DNA from: a virus
Strand: one strand, 5' to 3'
DNA length: 30,458 nucleotides
Virus record (IMG/VR): IMGVR_UViG_3300037795_000002
Span: 1-30,458 of that record
Part shown: piece by piece, positions 22,876 through 30,458 of the stretch
Numbering within the stretch: the first letter of the stretch is position 1
Layout of the letters: each line of letters starts with the position of its first letter
Made by a program: the position numbers and the translations under genes
The notes under the pieces: model-generated
Seen by the model: only the letters and a program-made list of their open reading frames with translations
Databases searched by the model: none
What the model was told of the DNA's origin: nothing

Positions 22876-24096
22876 ATGCCTACTTTTACCGATCCGTTTA
22901 CCAATCAGACGATCAGCCCCTCGCAGGTCGGGTATGAGCCGCTGACGATTTCTGCGAACACCACGCTGCAGTGGCCCATCAACGGCAACACGGGCGCGGT
23001 CGCCGCCAACATCATGCAGGTGGTTGCCACTACCGTTGGGCTGTCGCTTGCGATGCCGCCTGCGTTGCAGGTCAGCAACGGTCAGACCTCGCTGATTCAG
23101 AACGTGGGTGCAAACGCATTTACAGTTGTTGACTACAGCGGCAACACCATCGTATCCATCGCTTCAGGAATCGCGCAGTATGTATTTATCACAGACAACA
23201 CTACTACGAACGGCACTTGGTCTAGCGTTACATTCGGTGCGGGTACTTCGTCAGCGAACGCCGCAGCCTTGGCAGGGAATGGTTTAATTGCCCAAAACAC
23301 CACATTAAGCCAGTCGTACCCTGAGAGCGCGGTCAATTCAAGTGCTGTACTAACCGCAACAAACCGCGCTCAGTTCTTGGTGTGGTCGGCGGGGGTTGGA
23401 ACAATCACCTTGCCATCTTCAGCGGTGGTCGGCAACGGTTGGTTTGTCAATGTGCGCAACGGTGGGTCGGGCATCCTTACGGTTACTCCAAGCGGTACGG
23501 ATACGATTGACGGAAACGCCAATAACCAGCTTCAGTTGACCGAATCGATGGTCATTGTGAGTAATGGGTCAAACGGCTACTTTACGTTCGCCTACGGGCG
23601 TTCTAGCGTGTTTCAGTACACGCAGCTATCAAAGTCGGTAACTGGCGGCACAACGACCCTGAGCGCAGTTGAGTACGCCAACGTGGTGCAGCAGTACAGC
23701 GGCACACTGACCTCAAATCAGATTGTCGTTTTGCCATCAACTGTTCAAATTTATTACCTGAACAACACGACATCAGGATCATTCAGCCTGACGTTTAAGA
23801 CGGCGGCGGTCGGTGGCGCTACCGTGGTATTGCCGCAGAACACGACCTTGACGGTTGTGTGCGATGGCACGAACGTATTCAACGCAGGTTCAGCGGCGGC
23901 AGCGGCAATTACTTCGGTGACGGTGAACCCCGGAAGCGCAGGCGCACCCACCATTACTTTTACTGGTGACACATCAACTGGTATTTTTAGTCCATCTTCA
24001 GGCGTGATCGGATTCTCATCGGGCGGCATCAGCTACATGACCATCAGCAGCGCGGGTCTGTTTGTGACATCGGGGATTGCAGGAGGAACATTTTGA
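22876..24096 (+). CDS. Beta-rich virion protein between adaptor and nozzle genes
   Basis: 406 residues. It opens with TDPFTNQTISPSQVGYEPLT and ANTTLQWPINGNTG, a start that recurs in phage tail/neck proteins. Several beta modules follow, with motifs ITLPSSAVVGNGWFVNVRNG and GILTVTPSGTDTIDG that resemble shaft or host-contact modules. The C-terminal 55 residues (PTITFTGDTSTGIFSP, GVIGFSSGGISYMTI) are a short fibre-tip-like motif common at fibre ends. This suggests a tail spike or minor fibre attached to the tail hub, although it is encoded away from the main fibre cluster. Followed by a strong AGGAGG site for the next gene. Confidence 0.65.
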   Translation: MPTFTDPFTNQTISPSQVGYEPLTISANTTLQWPINGNTGAVAANIMQVVATTVGLSLAMPPALQVSNGQTSLIQNVGANAFTVVDYSGNTIVSIASGIAQYVFITDNTTTNGTWSSVTFGAGTSSANAAALAGNGLIAQNTTLSQSYPESAVNSSAVLTATNRAQFLVWSAGVGTITLPSSAVVGNGWFVNVRNGGSGILTVTPSGTDTIDGNANNQLQLTESMVIVSNGSNGYFTFAYGRSSVFQYTQLSKSVTGGTTTLSAVEYANVVQQYSGTLTSNQIVVLPSTVQIYYLNNTTSGSFSLTFKTAAVGGATVVLPQNTTLTVVCDGTNVFNAGSAAAAAITSVTVNPGSAGAPTITFTGDTSTGIFSPSSGVIGFSSGGISYMTISSAGLFVTSGIAGGTF

Positions 24097-25865
24097 GCAA
24101 GCAGGTAATTGCGCTCAAGATATTACCCGGCGTTCAGCGCGATGGAACGCTGTTTGACGCTACCTGCTACGTTGACAGCAAGTGGTGTCGATTCCAACGT
24201 GGTCGCCCACGCAAGATAGGTGGCTACAGAGGCATCTTTCAAAACGCCACACAGATCAGCCGTGGCATGATTATGAACGCTCAGGATGGTTTTAATTACG
24301 TCTACAGCGGCACGTTTAATCAATTGCAATACTGGATTACTGACAATGACGATGGCGTGGGTTCAGGCCCGTACACGGTTACATTCACTTCGGGGTTCAC
24401 GTTCAACAGCAATAACCTTTGGCAGTTTGACATCGGGTTCAACGGAAATGGAAGTGGGGCAGATGTCATCATCGCCCATCCTGCTCAGAACCTCACCAAC
24501 ATTGACTCAACCGTTAACACCCCCGTTTTATATGGCAGCTTTCCGTCAGGTTCAATGTCGCCCGTTGGTCAGTTCACCGCCGCAGTCGCCCTCACTAACG
24601 GATTGACAACGGGTACGATCACAGGTGTCAACGGCTTGGTGTCTGCAGGTCAATTAGTTACAGGAACAGGCATCACTGCGGGTACAACGGTCGTTTCTGT
24701 TGCTGTGTCAACCAACACCGTGGTTACGCTCTCAAGCGCGTACACAGGCACGACAGGTACTCAAACGCTTACATTTGACAATCAGATCAATGTGAGCGGC
24801 GGTTGCGTGTTGATTTATCCATACCTGTTCGTATACGGCAACGATGGGCTAATTCAAAACTCATCGGCGGGTGACTTTCAAAACTGGGTTGCGGCTGACG
24901 CAAACGCCAACAACGTGGCTACTGGCAAGATCGTAAAAGGTCTTCCTGTTCGCGGGGGTACGACATCACCCGCAGGATTATTTTGGTCGCTTGATTCGCT
25001 TGTGCGAGTCAGTTTCGCCCCAACTACTGTTGGTGCAACAACGCTCTATTGGAAGTACGACTTAATTAGTTCCCAAACGTCAATTCTGTCATCGTCAAGC
25101 GTAATTGAGTATGACGGTATCTTTTATTGGTGCGGCGTTGATCGATTCTTGCAGTACAACGGCGTGGTCGCGGAACTCCAAAACAACAACAGCATCAACT
25201 ATTTTTTTGACAATTTGAATTATGTTCAACGCCAAAAAGTGTGGGTGTCAAAAGTGCCTCGTTGGGGTGAAATTTGGTGGTTTTACCCAAGCGGCGATTC
25301 GGTTGAATGCAATGATGCCGTGATCTACAACGTGCGCGACAAAGTTTGGTATGACGCAGGGGGCGCACTAGGCGCACGGCGCTCTGCGGGTACATTCTCT
25401 GAGGTGTTCCGATTCCCCATATGGGCAGGTAATGAAGCCAATTCGTCAAACAATTACATCTTGTGGCAGCATGAAACTGGTGTGAATGAGGTGAACTTGG
25501 CGCAGCAGAATGCGATCCAAAGTTACTTTGAAACGAACTCAATCGGGTGGGTGACGGGTGGGCCGGGCGTGCAAGGGCAACTCGCAGGCAAAACCAACGC
25601 CATGCGCCTTGAGCGCGTTGAACCCGACTTCGTTCAAGAAGGTGACATGAACCTGTATGTGGTCGGCAAAAGCTACGCACGCAGCGATGACGTTATCAGC
25701 GAAGCCAAGGTGTTCAGCCCGACCACAGAAAAGATTGATATGCGCGAACAACGTAGAGAGATGCGTTTGCGGTTTGAAAGCAACGTAGTGAACGGCAATT
25801 ATGTGACTGGCAACATCTTGCTATCTTGCGAGGCAGGAGATATTCGCGGCGAAGGTAATCCGTGA
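24093..25865 (+). CDS. Tail nozzle / hub protein, P22 gp10- or SU10 nozzle-like
   Basis: 590 residues from TTG 24093; the unusual start is supported by AGGAGG at 24081-24086, six bases upstream, and by a four-base overlap with the preceding stop. The N-terminus (LPGVQRDGTLFDATCYVDSK then RFQRGRPRKIGGYRG) is typical of tail-hub proteins that form the exit channel. The remainder is a beta-propeller-like set of repeats (FYWCGVDRFLQYNGVV, KVWYDAGGALGARRS). Residues about 161-229 are a separate inserted module (TGTITGVNGLVSAGQL, TGTGITAGTTVVSVA) akin to that in the product at 5493. The C-terminus carries EKIDMREQRREMRLRFES, also seen in family members. Confidence 0.75.
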   Translation: MSKQVIALKILPGVQRDGTLFDATCYVDSKWCRFQRGRPRKIGGYRGIFQNATQISRGMIMNAQDGFNYVYSGTFNQLQYWITDNDDGVGSGPYTVTFTSGFTFNSNNLWQFDIGFNGNGSGADVIIAHPAQNLTNIDSTVNTPVLYGSFPSGSMSPVGQFTAAVALTNGLTTGTITGVNGLVSAGQLVTGTGITAGTTVVSVAVSTNTVVTLSSAYTGTTGTQTLTFDNQINVSGGCVLIYPYLFVYGNDGLIQNSSAGDFQNWVAADANANNVATGKIVKGLPVRGGTTSPAGLFWSLDSLVRVSFAPTTVGATTLYWKYDLISSQTSILSSSSVIEYDGIFYWCGVDRFLQYNGVVAELQNNNSINYFFDNLNYVQRQKVWVSKVPRWGEIWWFYPSGDSVECNDAVIYNVRDKVWYDAGGALGARRSAGTFSEVFRFPIWAGNEANSSNNYILWQHETGVNEVNLAQQNAIQSYFETNSIGWVTGGPGVQGQLAGKTNAMRLERVEPDFVQEGDMNLYVVGKSYARSDDVISEAKVFSPTTEKIDMREQRREMRLRFESNVVNGNYVTGNILLSCEAGDIRGEGNP

Positions 25866-26089
25866 CCACACCTGATCCTCGCGGTATGTCGTGGGATCAA
25901 TGGTGTGCGCTTATGGCTGAGTTATTTGCTGCGCAAGAGCTTGGTACGCTGCCTGAAGATCGATGGCGCGAGTGGGGTGACAGCATTTCGGGAATCGGCA
26001 ACTTTATGAACTCAGCAGTGCCTAGCACCCATTCGTTTGAAACGTGGCAGGAGTGGGCAGAGAATATGGTTGGGGTAATGAGCATATGA
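25862..26089 (+). CDS. Conserved 75-aa hypothetical protein
   Basis: Begins at GTG 25862, overlapping the nozzle-gene stop (GTGA). The sequence (MTTPDPRGMSWDQWCALMAE, then PEDRWREWGDSISGIGNFMN, ending TWQEWAENMVGVMSI) is Trp-rich and helical, with three related W-x-x-W/D-x-W-type segments. I know this small protein from many short-tailed phages next to the nozzle gene. It may be a tail-tip plug or assembly factor; there is no evidence for a precise job. Confidence 0.75.
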   Translation: MTTPDPRGMSWDQWCALMAELFAAQELGTLPEDRWREWGDSISGIGNFMNSAVPSTHSFETWQEWAENMVGVMSI

Positions 26090-26532
26090 CACCTGAATTT
26101 GCGATTGAGCATATTTGCGATGTGGTTGATGAACTCAAGCCGCTGACGGTTGATCATCACGCCGAAGTGAACTTTTTTAGTGACACAACGCTCGATATTG
26201 ATTGGGATAGGTACGGCAGGGGGCAGAAGATGTACTGCTTCATCACTTGTCGCGTTGGGGGTAAATTAGTCGGGTGGATTGGTTTTTGGGTTCACCCACA
26301 CATTCGCCACAAGAATTACCTAATGGCTTTTGAAGACTGGTACTACTTGAAGCCTGAATATCGCAGGCGCGGGTGGGGCAAGAAAATGTTTGAGAACGCT
26401 GAAGGTGCATTGAAAGCGGGTGGGGTTAAGCGCATTATGGTTAGCTGCAAGACCTACCAAGACTACACGCCCTTGCTTGAGGGTCTTGGCTACATCAATT
26501 ACGAAAAGAATTTTACTAAGGCTACGCAATGA
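26086..26532 (+). CDS. GNAT-family N-acetyltransferase (second of two)
   Basis: 148 residues from ATG 26086, which overlaps the previous stop (ATGA) and is preferred to an in-frame start 42 bases upstream. It shows GNAT features: strands (YCFITCRVGGKLVGWIGFWV), the acetyl-CoA segment LKPEYRRRGWGKKMFENAEG with R95-G-W-G-K-K100, then KRIMVSCKTYQDYTPLLEGL and GYINYEKNFTK. The usual final Gly/Ala of the loop is Lys. It is coupled by four bases to both neighbours, so it is embedded in the tail/ejection operon. GNAT genes at this locus recur in podovirus-like phages, suggesting modification of a virion or host protein. Confidence 0.85.
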   Translation: MTPEFAIEHICDVVDELKPLTVDHHAEVNFFSDTTLDIDWDRYGRGQKMYCFITCRVGGKLVGWIGFWVHPHIRHKNYLMAFEDWYYLKPEYRRRGWGKKMFENAEGALKAGGVKRIMVSCKTYQDYTPLLEGLGYINYEKNFTKATQ

Positions 26533-29500
26533 AATACACCTTAGACCTGCTACCGCTTAACGCCTTTCAAGGGCGCGGAACGCCTGTTGGCGGTCGAGGT
26601 CTTCGGTTGCACGGTGGTGGCGGCTACGTCAGCGGCGATTACGTTGACACAAGTTACGGCGCTGACGGACAGGGCGGTTGGAATGCTGCCCCTGAGCCAG
26701 TTCCTGACGGTAGTGGTGGATGGACTGCCCCCGCCGCTGCCGAACCTGCCCCCGCACCTGCTGCCGATCCTGCACCCGCGCCTGCTGCCGATCCCGCCCC
26801 TGCACCTGCTGCCGATCCTGCCCCCGCTGCCCCTGCACCTGCACCTGCACCTGCCCCTGCCCCTGCAGCCCCTGCTGCAAATCCGTGGGAACAAACGGTA
26901 AGAGATATTTACCAACAAGAGTTTGGTCGGCAACCTGATGCAAGCGGCATGGCAAGTTTTACTGCTGCGCTGAACGCAGGCTTGACTGGTGAACAGATGC
27001 GCGATGCGTTGCGCACAAGCCCTGAAGGTCAATCAATGGGGCTGTCACCCGCCCCTGCCCCTGCTGCCCCTGTGCCGCCTCTAACTGCCGCAAAACCCGC
27101 ACAATGGGAGTTGCAGCCTGAGTCATATGACGAGTTTACAAACGCATACAGCGCCCCTTATTGGAGAGATGTAAATAGCGGCGATAGAAAAGAAGTAGGT
27201 CAACCTGTTCAGTACGAAGGAATCAACCTAGTTGATCCCAACGCATTCGCGCAGCATTTAGCACCGAACTTTGAAGGAACGCCAACACAATTTTATGACG
27301 AGCAAGGAAATTTAAAGGGCGTTCTAGTTGACTCAGTTCGTGCGGGTTTAGGTACGCGAGAAGGTGAGTTGATTCTTGACCCAATGTCACTTGGGTTGGC
27401 GCTTAAACAGGGCGAAACTGCATCACTTGACAGCAAAATTCAGCAGCGCAACGAGAGCGGTCAGTTGCTGTTCGTTGATCCTTTGACTGGCGGCACGACA
27501 ATCTATAACACTGGTGTACCTGCAGAAACGGGCAGCACGGTTAAAGATTTGCTGTACATGAACGAAAGGAAATACGGCGGTCAGATTCCTGCGGATACAA
27601 CGCAAGGTATGCTGATGCTTGCGCTTGCAATGGCATCAGGCGGCGTTGGCGGTGCGTTATTAGAAGGTTTGGGGTTCGGCGCGGGTGCAGGATTAGGCGC
27701 AGGCGCAGGTCTTACGGCAGGCGAAGCGTCAGCGTTGATGGGCATTGCGGAAGGTGCGCCATCGCTGACTACTGGTATTACTAATGCAATGGTTGCAGCG
27801 TCTGAGGGGGCGTTGCCAACCGCCACAAATTGGGGTGCAATTGCCACATCAGCCGCCAAACAGGGTGTTTTGAGTGCAGGCGTTACAGCACTCAAAGGCG
27901 GTAGTCCATCCGATATCTTAAAAGCGGGTCTGATTGGAACTGCCACTAGTGGTGCGGGTGGCGCAATCGGCAGCGCAGGATTGGGTGATCTTGGTACGGC
28001 GATTGCAAAAGGCGCTTTACAAGTTGGCACTACAGCAGCGACTGGCGGCAACGTGACCAATTCTTTGGTTTCAGCCGTGGTCGGCGCGGTGCTTCCGACT
28101 GCGATGAATCAAGTTATTCCAAAAGATTTATTTGATGGTCTGCCGACCGTTTTCAAAAGCACACTTGAAAACGCAGTTGCCAAATCAATTACTGCGGCAG
28201 CAACGGGAGGCAATTTAACTGATGCCGCTTTAAATTCAATTATGAGCAGCGCAACCAACGCTGTCACAGATTACGTTTCTGAGGCGACAGGGTTTAAAGG
28301 TCTGACGCTTTCTGAATCACTTGACAAAGTTGGTAACTATTTTAGCAATTTTTTTAAACCCGTTGGCACTGGTGAGGGTGACAGCGGTACGGGTGAAGAT
28401 GACGGCGCAGGCGGTGATGAAGGTGCATTACCTGTCACAAATACAACAGGCAGCACAGGGCAAGGTGCGCTTCCAGTATCAGGCGGTACAACGGGAACGG
28501 TCGCAGGAACAACCGTACCGCCGTTAATCCAAAACACAACTGGTCAAAATAATGCACAGGCAATACTTGACGAAACAGATGTGGGTGAATTCCAACCGCT
28601 ACCAACCACCACTACTGGTGCGCTGCCAGTATCAGGTGGCACTAGTGCAGGTAATTTTCTTGGGGCATACGAAGACTTAGCGCCTGCCAAAGTCTACGGT
28701 TCTGCTGTTCCACAGGTAGATGCAGGCGGTAACGTAATTAGATACGAGCAACCCGCGCAAGAGGCAAAACAAAATTACCTAGCTACGTTTGGGCAAGGTG
28801 CGGCATCTGCCTTAGATAATACGGTTGGATCAGTTATTCCCCAAGTTATCCAAATGGCTTCGTATCTTGGTTTAAGGACAGCCGATCAAATAGCGGAATT
28901 GGCAAGTTCAATAGGCGGCTACGATTACAAAGCCAATCCCGATGCGATGCGTGCAATATCTAATCAATTGGCTGAATTTTCAAGCAGTCCGTTTGGCAAA
29001 GCGTTTGATGTATTGAACACCGCAGGTTACAAGGGTGAGGCTAGTGGAAAAGTATTGCGCTTTATCGGTGAAAACATGGATAAAGGCGCTGACTATTTGT
29101 CTGAAAAAACAGGACTTCCTGCAGGAGATATTAGGTTCATCGCGGATGCGATTTTGCTCAAGCCCGATGTGGCGTATGGTTATGTTAAGGATGTAGGAAC
29201 TGCGGTAAAAGATGTTGGTCAAGGCTTTGCAGATTCAGCTACTGGTATCGTTTCCGAAAATCCATCGGGCGCTTACAACGTAGGTGCAACCGTTGCTGAC
29301 CTTACCAAGCCACTAGATACATCTCTTTATCGTGACGGTGAAACTGTTAAGCCCGTCAATGTGAGTGATGTTATTGATCAGACGCAAACATCGGGGGCGT
29401 TGACATCACCAAGCACTACAGGACAAATTGGATACACGCCACCTGCGGCGGTAGACGTAACCACACCAACAACAAGACCACCGTTGACGGCAGAAAGAAT

Positions 29501-30458
29501 TGCTGCGCTTGAGAAAATGTTCCAAGACGCTGACAATATGCCAACGTACCCCGGCGGCACTACCCTTGCGCCTGAACCAAGACCCGCGACACAAACTTCC
29601 ACGAACACGCAAGGTGGTGCGCTACCTACTGCCGTTGCAGATCGCCCTGTGTCAAATTACATAAACTTTAGTGCTGACATAAATCAAGGTGCTTTAACAA
29701 TTCTTGATAATCAAGCAAGGGTTATTGGTGAGGTGCGTCAATACATAGATTCAAACCCTGAAATCATCCCACAATTGCAGGCTCAAACAAAAACCTTTAT
29801 TGGTGGGGTTTTGGAGTCAATGCCGTTTAAAACGCCTCCATCAACCGATACTATTGATTTTTGGAGTAAAACATTTATCAATATGCCCCCGCAGGCAATC
29901 ATTGATTCAATTAACAATGCGTCAAACAACCCCGTTGCACCGATTAATCAAATCGCAAAAGAAACTGGCGGCATTGTTAAAGATTTGCCTGCGGATCAAC
30001 AAGGAACTGCCGCTGCAAAAATTATAGAAAACGCAAATAAGTTGGGTGCGACACCTGAAGAGGCGATTGTCAACAAGTTGATTGACAGAACTGGTGAATT
30101 GACCAAAGCGGGTGAAGATGTCGTTGCAAAGACTGAACCGCAGCCAAAGACACAGACTGATCCTGATCCGCTGATCATAAAACCCAAGCCGCCTGTCAAG
30201 GATGTTGACCCGCCGCTGTATATCAAACCGCCTACAAATGATGTCAACCCACCGCCGTTAAATGTCAATCCACCAACAAACAATGTTATCCCACCGACAA
30301 ACAACGTCAACCCGCCAACCAATGATGTAAACCCACCGATAGTTGACCCGACAAAGCCCGTGACACCGCCGCTGACCCCAACGGCAAGCACCCCCGCAGC
30401 CCCTGCCGCTAGTGGTTCGGGTGGGTATTATGGCGGTTACTCGTTACTTGCGCCGACT
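26529..30458 (+). CDS. Giant internal virion / DNA-ejection protein (3' partial)
   Basis: The frame is open for 1310 codons to the window edge. It starts ATG 26529 over the GNAT stop. Residues 73-117 are Pro/Ala repeats. Residues about 118-168 resemble a DUF4214 motif (VRDIYQQEFGRQPDASGMAS). From 361 to about 560 there is a long Gly/Ala hydrophobic stretch (MLMLALAMASGGVGGALLEG) with possible membrane-inserting helices, then a helical region with repeated AATGGN(V/L)T turns. After that come low-complexity linkers and folded blocks, and from 1219 Pro/Asn repeats (NPPTNDV-type). Size, hydrophobic core and position after the nozzle fit ejection proteins such as P22 gp16/gp20 or T7 gp14-16, which leave the head with DNA to form a conduit. 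A peptidoglycan-cutting domain is not visible in this part. Confidence 0.72.
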   Translation, partial: MKYTLDLLPLNAFQGRGTPVGGRGLRLHGGGGYVSGDYVDTSYGADGQGGWNAAPEPVPDGSGGWTAPAAAEPAPAPAADPAPAPAADPAPAPAADPAPAAPAPAPAPAPAPAAPAANPWEQTVRDIYQQEFGRQPDASGMASFTAALNAGLTGEQMRDALRTSPEGQSMGLSPAPAPAAPVPPLTAAKPAQWELQPESYDEFTNAYSAPYWRDVNSGDRKEVGQPVQYEGINLVDPNAFAQHLAPNFEGTPTQFYDEQGNLKGVLVDSVRAGLGTREGELILDPMSLGLALKQGETASLDSKIQQRNESGQLLFVDPLTGGTTIYNTGVPAETGSTVKDLLYMNERKYGGQIPADTTQGMLMLALAMASGGVGGALLEGLGFGAGAGLGAGAGLTAGEASALMGIAEGAPSLTTGITNAMVAASEGALPTATNWGAIATSAAKQGVLSAGVTALKGGSPSDILKAGLIGTATSGAGGAIGSAGLGDLGTAIAKGALQVGTTAATGGNVTNSLVSAVVGAVLPTAMNQVIPKDLFDGLPTVFKSTLENAVAKSITAAATGGNLTDAALNSIMSSATNAVTDYVSEATGFKGLTLSESLDKVGNYFSNFFKPVGTGEGDSGTGEDDGAGGDEGALPVTNTTGSTGQGALPVSGGTTGTVAGTTVPPLIQNTTGQNNAQAILDETDVGEFQPLPTTTTGALPVSGGTSAGNFLGAYEDLAPAKVYGSAVPQVDAGGNVIRYEQPAQEAKQNYLATFGQGAASALDNTVGSVIPQVIQMASYLGLRTADQIAELASSIGGYDYKANPDAMRAISNQLAEFSSSPFGKAFDVLNTAGYKGEASGKVLRFIGENMDKGADYLSEKTGLPAGDIRFIADAILLKPDVAYGYVKDVGTAVKDVGQGFADSATGIVSENPSGAYNVGATVADLTKPLDTSLYRDGETVKPVNVSDVIDQTQTSGALTSPSTTGQIGYTPPAAVDVTTPTTRPPLTAERIAALEKMFQDADNMPTYPGGTTLAPEPRPATQTSTNTQGGALPTAVADRPVSNYINFSADINQGALTILDNQARVIGEVRQYIDSNPEIIPQLQAQTKTFIGGVLESMPFKTPPSTDTIDFWSKTFINMPPQAIIDSINNASNNPVAPINQIAKETGGIVKDLPADQQGTAAAKIIENANKLGATPEEAIVNKLIDRTGELTKAGEDVVAKTEPQPKTQTDPDPLIIKPKPPVKDVDPPLYIKPPTNDVNPPPLNVNPPTNNVIPPTNNVNPPTNDVNPPIVDPTKPVTPPLTPTASTPAAPAASGSGGYYGGYSLLAPT
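26745..26879 (+). repeat. Pro/Ala-coding repeat tract
   Basis: Three 24-base units (26745-26768, 26769-26792, 26793-26816) each encode PAPAPAAD. They are followed by a looser run of PA codons to about 26879. It is a flexible linker in the ejection-type protein and a likely site of length variation. Confidence 0.85.
30183..30370 (+). repeat. Pro/Asn-coding short repeats near the right edge
   Basis: Degenerate repeats encode KPPVKDVDPP, KPPTNDVNPP, NPPTNNVIPP, TNNVNPPTNDV and NPPIVDP. They form an extended, probably disordered linker before the Gly/Tyr-rich GSGGYYGGYS segment at the end of the visible part. Confidence 0.8.

Noticed and set aside
26044-26085. Upstream start extending the second GNAT protein by 14 residues
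   Set aside because: The extension overlaps the conserved 75-aa gene; ATG 26086 gives the ATGA overlap typical of this operon.
26550-27032. Antisense frame rich in Arg, Gly and Cys over the Pro/Ala tract
   Set aside because: It arises from reading the GC-rich PA repeats backwards; the sense frame continues uninterrupted for 1310 codons.
27581-28060. Antisense Ala/Pro/Val-rich frame within the ejection-type gene
   Set aside because: Low-complexity mirror of the Gly/Ala-rich sense strand, with no start context.
26529-30458. Tape-measure protein interpretation of the long last gene
   Set aside because: No tail tube, sheath, tail assembly chaperone or tail completion genes of long-tailed phages are present, and the hydrophobic core and position after the nozzle gene fit ejection proteins better. 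The missing 3' end means it cannot be fully excluded.
1-30458. tRNA genes, integrase, attachment sites, insertion sequences
   Set aside because: None were recognised on reading either strand; a tRNA scan would be needed to exclude a cryptic tRNA, but the gaps are too small to hold one except 3731-3902, which shows no cloverleaf.

Overview
The window is a stretch of a tailed double-stranded DNA phage genome, almost certainly a short-tailed (podovirus-like) phage of a Gram-negative host. All credible genes lie on the + strand, mostly with 1-8 base stop/start overlaps. The Gram-negative host is inferred from a two-component spanin (Rz with Rz1 nested inside it) and an M15 peptidase endolysin. 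The short tail is inferred from a P22-like portal, SU10/P22-like adaptor and nozzle-type proteins, a very long ejection-type protein, and the absence of tape-measure, sheath or tube genes. Protein style resembles phages known mainly from aquatic metagenomes; this is an impression, not a measurement. No tRNA, integrase, repressor, CRISPR array or insertion sequence was seen.

Layout. 1-1768: C-terminal part of the portal gene (cut by the window start) and two small genes, closed by a terminator-like region. 1837-5416: capsid module with a GroES-like co-chaperonin, scaffold, a hypothetical protein, a probable head decoration protein and the HK97-fold major capsid protein, followed by a strong terminator. 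5493-11597: virion proteins, two small basic Gly/Lys-rich proteins, a P22 gp4-like connector with an inserted beta domain, and a zinc-binding protein. 11597-18565: a fibre region encoding a 1078-aa repeat fibre with a YadA-like section, a 59-aa stand-alone attachment-like module, a glycine-rich adhesin-like protein, a protein with an internal tandem duplication, a fibre with an S74 self-cleaving chaperone domain, and a seven-repeat FG-GAP propeller. 18562-22167: small coiled-coil and membrane proteins (holin candidate), a GNAT acetyltransferase, an HTH-metallophosphoesterase, Rz/Rz1 and endolysin. 22181-30458: SU10-type adaptor, a beta-rich virion protein, a nozzle-like protein, a conserved 75-aa protein, a second GNAT enzyme, and a giant ejection-type protein that runs off the right edge.

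Together these genes build and fill the head (chaperonin, scaffold, capsid, portal), attach the stubby tail (adaptors, nozzle), bind the host (fibre cluster), deliver DNA (ejection protein) and release progeny (holin, endolysin, spanins). The least explained parts are the three related Gly-Gly/Lys-rich small proteins, the two acetyltransferases, the HTH-phosphoesterase placed among lysis genes, and the modular fibre region with copied N-terminal stubs. Functional calls rest on motif reading by eye; no database search was run.
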